Source: a bacterium (lineage in GTDB: Bacteria > Chloroflexota > Dormibacteria > Aeolococcales > Aeolococcaceae). From it: a stretch of DNA of 6,163 nt. Below, in pieces: positions 1-5,247 of this stretch. Position 1 is the first letter of the stretch; every line of letters begins with the position of its first letter. The DNA lies in the NCBI GenBank assembly GCA_021850405.1, contig JAJZMA010000195.1:1-6163 (forward strand), read 5' to 3'. The position numbers and the translations under genes are program-made. The notes under the pieces were generated by a model. It ran no database searches. It had not been told where the DNA came from and worked only from the letters and a program-made list of their open reading frames with translations.

Positions 1-1
1 G

Positions 2-1315
2 CTGGTGCTGGGCGCGGCCATTTTTGGTGCTGGGCTGCATCAGGCACTCGGCCCAGGTGGTGCTGCTATTTTCTATGCTGGCAATTTTCTGCTTGATGAC
101 ACGCTTGCGCTGGGGGGAGGGCTTCTGGTCTTTCTGCTTGGAGCTGGCCTGGTGGCTGTGGTCCCACTCGAGGAGGCTGCAGCAGCCCCGCGCATGATTC
201 TCCCTGCGATATGCACTCTACTGGTGGCAATAACGGTGGCTGCCGGTACGCTCCTTACCATTCTGGCGACACTGCCTGTTATCTATTCCCTGATGTTTGT
301 TGCCCCGCTGCTCCCCAAGGGGCGGACCGGGGCTGGCACAGCTGCAGCTGAGCGGTTCCGGTATAGCCAGCTTGTTTTTATACTGCTGCTCCTGGGACTT
401 GTCCTGCTTTCAGCCGCGAGCCCAGCTGAGGTATTTCCTCAGCATGGCACTCCACCTTCTGCTGCGACCATATATGTCCTGCCTGCCGTCCTTGGAATGT
501 GCCTGTTCATTGCTGCGTCGGTCGCGTTGCTGGCTGGGTGGATGGCTGTGGCGCATGGACATCTGCGTGCAGGACGAGCGGTATCTGCCATGGAGCCCAC
601 ACTCGGGCTGGTGGTGGCCGGTATTACGGCGTTGCTTTTGCTCTCCCCACTAATTGCGGCCCGCCCAGAGCTTGCGATCATACTGTTGGCGACAGGGATG
701 CTTTTGCTGCTCTCGGGCGTGACAATAGCGGTGCTGCAGCAGCGGGTGGGCGCTGCCCTGCCTGCACTTGCCATCGCCCAGTATGGGCTTATCCTGCTTG
801 CTATTGCCTGCAGTCCTGCAGGAACTGCTGCAGCTGACGCGGCGGTTGCGCTTGCGTGTGAAGGAGGGGTCGCTCTCCTTGTGCTGGCTGTTGCCTCGGA
901 AGCCGGGGACCGCGCTGGCTTGGCCGGGCCCGAGGGGGCAGTGCGGCTGGGTATGCTCGTGGCCGGCTTTTCCCTTGCTGGCATTCCGGTTGCATTTGGT
1001 TTTCTCGCCCGGATTGGCCTGGCCCAGACGCTGGTGGCATCGGGTACCGGGTGGGCTCTGGTACCACTTTTTGGCGCTATGGCAGTGATCGGCTTCTGGT
1101 TTCTTGTCCGGACTGGGCAGCGATACCGGAACCCGGTACAGGCGCAAACCGGGAGAATGCCAGGATGGCGGTCGCCAGTTGGCATCGTAGTCTTGCTGGG
1201 CTGTCTTGCTCTCGTCGTCCCATTTTTCTCCGCTCCATCCCTCTCTGGGGTCCTTTCTTCCATGGCAAGTGTCTCGGCGCATCCGGTGGGGTCATCCCAA
1301 AAGGCAAGCAGGTAA
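2..1315 (+). CDS. NuoN/MrpD-like membrane subunit (complex I or antiporter family), 5'-partial
   Basis: The reading frame is open from the left edge (codon at 2-4). The GTG at 5 is probably internal, so the true start lies outside. About 437 residues are visible, in roughly 11-13 hydrophobic segments with short loops, so this is an integral membrane protein. Numbering from the GTG, the segment at 242-268 (QQRVGAALPALAIAQYG) resembles the NuoM/NuoN stretch with a conserved Q and 'LLAYSSIAQ-G'. The segment at 321-340 (GFSLAGIPVAFGF) matches the family's 'SLAGIPP-AGF' signature, and 116-137 resembles the segment before the half-channel repeat. The family conducts protons or Na+ in NADH-quinone oxidoreductase, Mrp antiporters and membrane hydrogenases. 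Oddly, the protein has only two lysines (105 and 433), both outside the membrane core, and the membrane Glu expected near residue 90 is absent. It may be a non-pumping structural paralogue. The family call is fairly sure; the exact subunit is not. Confidence 0.72.
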   Translation: MVLGAAIFGAGLHQALGPGGAAIFYAGNFLLDDTLALGGGLLVFLLGAGLVAVVPLEEAAAAPRMILPAICTLLVAITVAAGTLLTILATLPVIYSLMFVAPLLPKGRTGAGTAAAERFRYSQLVFILLLLGLVLLSAASPAEVFPQHGTPPSAATIYVLPAVLGMCLFIAASVALLAGWMAVAHGHLRAGRAVSAMEPTLGLVVAGITALLLLSPLIAARPELAIILLATGMLLLLSGVTIAVLQQRVGAALPALAIAQYGLILLAIACSPAGTAAADAAVALACEGGVALLVLAVASEAGDRAGLAGPEGAVRLGMLVAGFSLAGIPVAFGFLARIGLAQTLVASGTGWALVPLFGAMAVIGFWFLVRTGQRYRNPVQAQTGRMPGWRSPVGIVVLLGCLALVVPFFSAPSLSGVLSSMASVSAHPVGSSQKASR

Positions 1316-1318
1316 CCC

Positions 1319-1450
1319 GTGGTGCGGATACTCATCGCCCTGAACAGACTGGATGGAGGCGGCCCTGGGCATCGCTCGTTGTCTGCTGCTTTTCTGGTTT
1401 CTGGTTACAGATACGGTCTTGCCAGCCCGCCCATGGGCTCCCAGGCGTGA
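1319..1450 (+). other. Possible 43-codon small ORF in the spacer between genes 1 and 2
   Basis: Two GTG codons in tandem at 1319 and 1322 open a frame that ends at TGA 1448-1450. It is in the same frame as the upstream membrane gene, just past that gene's TAA. A weak AGG lies at 1310-1312, 6 bases before the first GTG. The peptide begins VVRILIALNRLDGGGPG, which resembles the first beta strand and glycine-rich loop of GT-B glycosyltransferases (typical form 'MRILxVxNxLxxGG'). After that the resemblance fades. It could be a small leader-like peptide, the remnant of a glycosyltransferase gene, or chance. It would fill almost the whole spacer. No function is assigned. Confidence 0.22.
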
Positions 1451-1452
1451 CT

Positions 1453-1457
1453 GAGGA
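1453..1457 (+). promoter_or_regulatory. Shine-Dalgarno GAGGA bearing on the acyltransferase start
   Basis: GAGGA at 1453-1457 is the only good ribosome-binding motif near the start of the acyltransferase frame. It is 1 base from ATG 1459 but 7 bases from GTG 1465. Spacing therefore favours GTG 1465 as the real start, two codons inside the annotated ATG. Confidence 0.4.
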
Positions 1458-1458
1458 T

Positions 1459-2436
1459 ATGGATGTGAGCGCAGCAGGAAAGGACCCAGCAGGACCCTCT
1501 ACCAGCCGCAGGGATGAGGCCCTGCTACCAGAGTCGGAACCAGTGGGTCAGCCTGGTGCGGAAGGGGCAGTCGCAGGCCTTGCGGGTGAAAGTGCGACCC
1601 CTCCTGCTGTGCTTCGTGCAGGGCTTGCTGGAGTTCGGTCGTTGCTGCAATGGATGGGTCCAGGGCGGTATATCATCGCGGACGCTACCGGTGCAGCGTG
1701 TTACATGCTGATGCGGGCCCATCGCAGGCGTAGCGTTGCCAACTTCCAGCGGGCGCTTGGGGTTACCCGCAGCCGGGCAAAAGAGCTGTCGCGTGCGTCC
1801 TTTCAGGAATATGCCCGCACCTCGCTGGATTTTATCTGGGCCCTGGGCCTGTCTCGGGACGCTGTCCTTGCCATGTCCCATGTAGCAGGTATAGAGCCGG
1901 TGCTGGATGACGTCCGGGAAGGGAAGGGGGGAATCCTCGCACTCACGCACTACGGCACCTGGGACATGGCCGCCAATGTGGCCCAGGCTCATGGCATAGC
2001 CCTTACCACCGTGATGGCCACCCTGGGCCCTGTGAACGACCTTGTCGTGTGGGCGAGAGCTGGAAATGGCCTCGAACTTTATACACCTCATCATGCCGCC
2101 AGGGGCCTGTTCCGGGCAATCGGGATGGGGAGGTTTGTGGCACTTCTGTGTGATATCCCGAGTGCTGGGCACACGGTGCCGGTAGATTATTGTGGAGGCA
2201 GGGTGCTCTTTAGCTCGGCACCTGCATGGCTGGCGCGCAGCACTGGCCGCAGGGTCTTTCCCGTCTGCTCCCGTAGAAAAAATGGTGCGTTTGAGATAAT
2301 CGTGTTTCCCCCACTGGAGCCTGGTGCGGGCGAGACTGACCAGCAGCTCATGCAGCGTGTGGCGACTGCGATAGAGGTAGAGGTGCTGGCAGAGCCAGAG
2401 CAGTGGTACCCCTTCCATCACGTGTTTGCAGATTAG
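1459..2436 (+). CDS. LpxL/HtrB/PatA-type lysophospholipid acyltransferase
   Basis: A 325-residue protein of the lipid A acyltransferase-like LPLAT family, which transfers acyl chains to glycolipid or lipid acceptors at the cytoplasmic face of the membrane. The catalytic HX4D motif is HYGTWD, H164 to D169. A conserved region follows at 222-275, with 'ALLCDIP' in place of the usual 'Dq' segment, then a strand resembling the family's 'G-PVVPVF-R'. The C-terminus PEQWYPFHHVF (313-323) matches the family ending 'PEQW-WFH'. The family core begins near residue 50 and is full length. The first 45 or so residues are rich in Ala, Gly, Pro and Glu and look disordered. ATG 1459 is used here, but GTG 1465 has better spacing from GAGGA. 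The frame is open much further upstream, but that part overlaps gene 1 and does not look coding. The glycosyltransferase follows after 89 bases, an order like actinobacterial patA-pimA. The acceptor is unknown. Confidence 0.85.
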   Translation: MDVSAAGKDPAGPSTSRRDEALLPESEPVGQPGAEGAVAGLAGESATPPAVLRAGLAGVRSLLQWMGPGRYIIADATGAACYMLMRAHRRRSVANFQRALGVTRSRAKELSRASFQEYARTSLDFIWALGLSRDAVLAMSHVAGIEPVLDDVREGKGGILALTHYGTWDMAANVAQAHGIALTTVMATLGPVNDLVVWARAGNGLELYTPHHAARGLFRAIGMGRFVALLCDIPSAGHTVPVDYCGGRVLFSSAPAWLARSTGRRVFPVCSRRKNGAFEIIVFPPLEPGAGETDQQLMQRVATAIEVEVLAEPEQWYPFHHVFAD

Positions 2437-2514
2437 CAGGACATGGCGGATGCCACCCGTCAGGGGGAGAATGCCGCTAGACTTGGAGAGCAGCCTCAGC
2501 CGCTGCACCACCGC

Positions 2515-2522
2515 AGGGAGAG
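2515..2522 (+). promoter_or_regulatory. Shine-Dalgarno AGGGAGAG for the glycosyltransferase
   Basis: AGGGAGAG at 2515-2522 contains GGAG (2517-2520) 5 bases before ATG 2526. This purine run fixes 2526 as the start over the later in-frame ATG at 2556 and the TTG at 2484. Confidence 0.6.
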
Positions 2523-2525
2523 CTG

Positions 2526-3704
2526 ATGCAGGCCGTGGGTCGTTCTGAGCTTCGAATGGAGCATCTGGGGAGGACACGCTTGCGCGTTGCGTGGTTTGGT
2601 CACGCGTCTGGGGTTCGCGGGGATGGCCTCTCTACCTACAGTGCAGAGATGGTGCGGCGGCTCGAGGAAAAAGGGGCACACGTCCGCTTCTTCTACCATG
2701 GCCTGGATGGGGAGCTGGTCCCGTGTGAGGACACAGTTGTTCTTCCTGGCTATCGCTGGAAGACGGTCGTGATTCCCGGGAAGGGATATCGCGCCACCAT
2801 GGAAGAGGGCATGGCCTCCTTTCGCCCGCACATTACGCACGCTTCCTGGAGTTTCTCCCTGGCGGACTCGCTGGTGGGAAATATGGCGCACCGCTATGGC
2901 GGAAAGTCAGTGGCCACTTTCCATGTTCCCTATGGAGAGTCAGGTACCGCAAGAGGGATTGTGATGGACGGGCTCTACCGGTACCATGGCAGGGCACTGG
3001 CCAGGTTTGACCGGTGTGTCGTGCTGAGTAGCCGACAGCGCTCCCTGCTGGCTCATCAGGGCTATCCGCGGGAGAGGATGCTTCTGGCACCAAATGGGGT
3101 AGACACAGCCATTTTTTCGCCCGGCCCATCCGGGCTCAGGCGCCGCCTCGGTGCGTCGTTTGTCGTCTCGTATGTTGGCAGACTGGATCCTGAAAAACGG
3201 GTCGTGGAGCTTATAGAGACGTTTGCCAGGATGGGGTGGCCCAGTGACCACAGGCTGGTCATAGCCGGGGACGGAAGCCAGCAGAAAACTCTTTATCGTC
3301 GCTGGGGAAAGCACCACGGCATACACTTCATGGGCAACCTTGCCAATCGCAACGACAGGGTTGAGCTGTTGCGTGCCACCGATGTTTTCGTTTTACCCTC
3401 CACTGCTGAGGGGCTGTCGCTGTCCCTGCTTGAGGCGATGGCAGCGGGCTGTGCGGTTGTGGCGACAGATGCTGGGGATGATGGCACAGCACTTGGTGAC
3501 GCCGGTATTGTGCTGCCGATAGCTGGCCTCGACGGCTCTCTTGCGGAGGCGCTGTACCAGCTTTGGCGGGATCCTTCCCTGCGCGCCCTTTTTGGCAGAC
3601 GTGCCCGCGAGCGGGCTGTGACCAGGTATGACATTGGTCGTCATGTAGACGAGGTATGGTCGTTGTATCGCAGTCTGGCTCCAGCCACCGTGGACCTGCA
3701 GTGA
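2526..3704 (+). CDS. GT4-family glycosyltransferase (GT-B fold)
   Basis: A 392-residue retaining glycosyltransferase of the GT4 type, which moves a sugar from a nucleotide donor to an acceptor at the cytoplasmic side of the membrane. The first Rossmann strand is at 19-26 (LRVAWFGH), followed by a glycine-containing loop (30-34) and a helix at 36-49. The acceptor-side half runs to about 185. The hinge motif PNGVD is at 189-193. The donor half opens with YVGRLDPEKR (216-225), whose R219 and K224 sit where family members bind the donor phosphates. GDG follows at 248-250, and the EX7E signature is E295 to E303 in STAEGLSLSLLEAMAAG. Length is normal and no domain is missing. The first ~18 residues precede the fold. 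The stop TGA overlaps the next ATG by one base (TGATG, 3702-3706), so the DegV gene is probably translationally coupled. Its neighbours suggest a lipid acceptor, as in glycolipid or PimA-like mannolipid synthesis, but sugar and acceptor cannot be read from sequence. Confidence 0.9.
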   Translation: MQAVGRSELRMEHLGRTRLRVAWFGHASGVRGDGLSTYSAEMVRRLEEKGAHVRFFYHGLDGELVPCEDTVVLPGYRWKTVVIPGKGYRATMEEGMASFRPHITHASWSFSLADSLVGNMAHRYGGKSVATFHVPYGESGTARGIVMDGLYRYHGRALARFDRCVVLSSRQRSLLAHQGYPRERMLLAPNGVDTAIFSPGPSGLRRRLGASFVVSYVGRLDPEKRVVELIETFARMGWPSDHRLVIAGDGSQQKTLYRRWGKHHGIHFMGNLANRNDRVELLRATDVFVLPSTAEGLSLSLLEAMAAGCAVVATDAGDDGTALGDAGIVLPIAGLDGSLAEALYQLWRDPSLRALFGRRARERAVTRYDIGRHVDEVWSLYRSLAPATVDLQ

Positions 3705-4597
3705 TGCCAGCTGCGGTCCAGCCGTGCTCAATTGTCACTGACTCAGCCGCCATGCTCCCTCAGGCGAGTGATGGCCTGCAGGTTACTGTTCCGCTCACGA
3801 TAACCATTGGTTCCAGCAGCTATCTGGACGGGATAGACATTAATGCAGATGAATTCTATCGTCGGCTGATCGCTGGGGAGGTGCCAAAGACATCGACCCC
3901 CAGCCCGGGGGATTACCTGAATGCATACCGTAAGGCTACTGGGCAGCAGATCCTGTGCCTTACCATCCCTCCGGAGCTGAGCGGGATGCATGAGGCAGCT
4001 ACGATCGCTGCACAAATGTTTGATGAGGAGCAGACAGAAAGGCATGTCACGGTACTGGACACCAGGACTGCGGCAGCTGGACATGGTCTGTTAGCCCGGT
4101 TCGCAGTGGAGATGGCGGGTCAGCGCATGCCGGCAGATGCGATACTCGCCAGACTTTCGCAGGCGATGGAAGATGTGCGGATGTACGGGAGTCTCGTTAC
4201 ACTGGAATATCTTGCACGCAGTGGGAGGGTCACTACGCTGGTAGCGAATGTTGGTGATCTCCTGGGCGTTCGACCGGTCTTCGAGATGCGGCAGGGGCAG
4301 GGGCACCGGGTTGGCCTGGCCCGCGGAGACCGGCGCGCCACCCGCATCTTTGTGAGGGAGGCGCTGGAGCAGTTTGACGGGAGACCCTTGCGGCTGCTGG
4401 TGTTTCACTGCGCAGCGCCAGCGCGTGCTGCTGAGCTCATGGGGGAGTTGAAGGCGGCTTGTGAGGTTGTAACGAGCGAAGTAGTTGCGCTCACTCCAGT
4501 GATGGGCGCCTATACCGGCCCTGGAACTATCGGTTTTGCCGCATTGCCTGCATATGGTTCTGCGCCTGGGAGCGCTGGTTCCCCGCAGCCGTCATGA
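3704..4597 (+). CDS. DegV/FakB-family fatty-acid-binding protein
   Basis: A 297-residue cytoplasmic protein of the DegV family, whose members bind one fatty acid. In the FakA/FakB system the bound fatty acid is phosphorylated to acyl-phosphate. All family landmarks are present in order: IVTDSAAMLP (10-19), TSTPSPGDY (63-71), the IPPELSGM stretch (88-95), VLDTRTAAAGHGLL (117-130), VTLEYLARSGRV (165-176), RPVFEM (190-195) and VMGAYTGPGTIG (266-277). Many relatives have His where Y270 stands, next to TGPG. ATG 3704 is chosen because the first strand begins six residues later. The frame is open upstream to ATG 3656, but that would overlap the glycosyltransferase by 49 bases. There is no clear Shine-Dalgarno, consistent with coupling through TGATG. 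The gene ends in an ATGA overlap with the PlsY-like gene, a meaningful link because PlsY consumes acyl-phosphate. The last ~15 residues are a Gly/Ser/Pro tail. No FakA is in the window. Confidence 0.92.
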   Translation: MPAAVQPCSIVTDSAAMLPQASDGLQVTVPLTITIGSSSYLDGIDINADEFYRRLIAGEVPKTSTPSPGDYLNAYRKATGQQILCLTIPPELSGMHEAATIAAQMFDEEQTERHVTVLDTRTAAAGHGLLARFAVEMAGQRMPADAILARLSQAMEDVRMYGSLVTLEYLARSGRVTTLVANVGDLLGVRPVFEMRQGQGHRVGLARGDRRATRIFVREALEQFDGRPLRLLVFHCAAPARAAELMGELKAACEVVTSEVVALTPVMGAYTGPGTIGFAALPAYGSAPGSAGSPQPS

Positions 4598-5247
4598 CAG
4601 TGGTGTGGCAGGTAGCCTACCTGATTGCTGTCTACCTGGTAGCAGGCATACCAGTTGGATATTTGGTGGTGCGCAAGACCGTGGGGTTCGACATAAGGGC
4701 CTACGGCACTGGGAACATTGGCACTTCCAATATCTACCGCAACGCGGGCACGGGCCCAGCGGTCTGGACCGGGCCCCTCCAGTTTGCGCAAGGGTTTATA
4801 CCACTCTTTGCCGGTGAGCTGACGTACGTTCACCCACCAGTCCTGTTCATGGCAGCAGTGGTTGCTACGGTGGCCAATATGTGGCCGGTATGGCTTCGTT
4901 TCAATGGTGGCAGGGGCATAGCTGTGGCAACCGGAGTGGTTGCTGCGATAGCACCAGCACTGCTGCCGGCGCTTCTTGGTGTCTATGCTGCGGGGGCTCT
5001 CCTGCATGGGATAGCACCGGGTGTGCTTGGTGGCTTTATCCTGGCTACAGCAGTTGCATTTGCAGCTGGAACCGTGCCGCTGGGTCTCACAATGGTCGCA
5101 CTTACCCTGCTGGTGCTGCTGCGGCGCCTGGCCGGCCTTCGCAGTGATCCTGCAGCTACGCGCTTCAGCTATGCCAACGTGTTGGGAAGGTTGCTTTGGG
5201 ACCGGCGTTCTGGCGAGACACTTGTCGGCCGGAGGGCAGCACAATAG
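4594..5247 (+). CDS. plsY: Divergent PlsY-like acyl-phosphate:glycerol-3-phosphate acyltransferase
   Basis: A 217-residue multi-pass membrane protein of the PlsY family, which makes lysophosphatidic acid from acyl-phosphate and glycerol-3-phosphate. Motif 1 is clear: YGTGNIGTSNIYR (37-49), though the usual 'GSGN' Ser is T39. Motif 2, normally 'GHxxPxFxxFKGGKGVAT', is ANMWPVWLRFNGGRGIAVAT (94-113): the glycines are kept, but Gly-His is Ala-Asn, the first Lys is Asn, and two residues are added. Motif 3, normally 'HRxNIxRLLxGxE', is only partly recognisable at 192-208: N195 and E208 may align, but the His does not. Hydrophobic segments lie near 5-26, 83-98, 112-137, 140-158 and 160-177. The start is fixed by the 4-base ATGA overlap with the DegV gene; no Shine-Dalgarno is evident nearby. 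Family membership is firm. Retained enzyme activity is less sure, and a second, canonical PlsY elsewhere in the genome is plausible. Confidence 0.85.
   Translation: MTVVWQVAYLIAVYLVAGIPVGYLVVRKTVGFDIRAYGTGNIGTSNIYRNAGTGPAVWTGPLQFAQGFIPLFAGELTYVHPPVLFMAAVVATVANMWPVWLRFNGGRGIAVATGVVAAIAPALLPALLGVYAAGALLHGIAPGVLGGFILATAVAFAAGTVPLGLTMVALTLLVLLRRLAGLRSDPAATRFSYANVLGRLLWDRRSGETLVGRRAAQ
5231..5236 (+). promoter_or_regulatory. Shine-Dalgarno GGAGGG for the last gene
   Basis: GGAGGG at 5231-5236 is the strongest ribosome-binding motif in the window. It sits inside the end of the PlsY-like gene. Seven bases downstream is ATA 5244, which opens the last gene's frame and overlaps the PlsY stop as ATAG. 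No ATG, GTG or TTG lies at a suitable distance in that frame. Confidence 0.6.

Noticed and set aside
439..1335. Long open frame on the minus strand opposite the complex I-like gene
   Set aside because: The translation is a Ser/Ala/Arg/Pro-rich low-complexity string, the typical antisense of a hydrophobic membrane gene, and has no family resemblance.
1379..1412. TTGTCT followed by TACAGAT as a possible promoter in the first spacer
   Set aside because: The distance between the two elements is about 21 bases and both are poor matches, so no promoter can be supported.
1051..1458. Upstream extension of the acyltransferase frame to ATG 1051
   Set aside because: It would overlap the membrane gene by 265 bases, and its translation is Trp/Arg/Cys-rich and unlike the family. 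The GAGGA near 1455 supports a start at 1459 or 1465.
1316..2525. Search for intrinsic terminators in the two intergenic spacers (1316-1458 and 2437-2525)
   Set aside because: No stable stem followed by a T run was found in either spacer, so nothing marks an operon break there.
1525..2577. Long open frame on the minus strand opposite the acyltransferase
   Set aside because: It is antisense to a gene with clear family motifs, is rich in His, Arg, Pro and Cys without recognisable domains, and would cover two + strand genes. It is a by-product of GC-rich coding sequence.
4752..4776. GGGCCC repeated around a GGTCTGGACC near-palindrome
   Set aside because: It lies inside the PlsY-like coding region, where it encodes the stretch after motif 1. 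The stem is imperfect and there is no T run, so it is neither a terminator nor a convincing operator.
4510..5244. Long open frame on the minus strand opposite the PlsY-like gene
   Set aside because: It is rich in Cys, His and Gln, has no domain, and lies antisense to a membrane protein with a clear PlsY motif 1.
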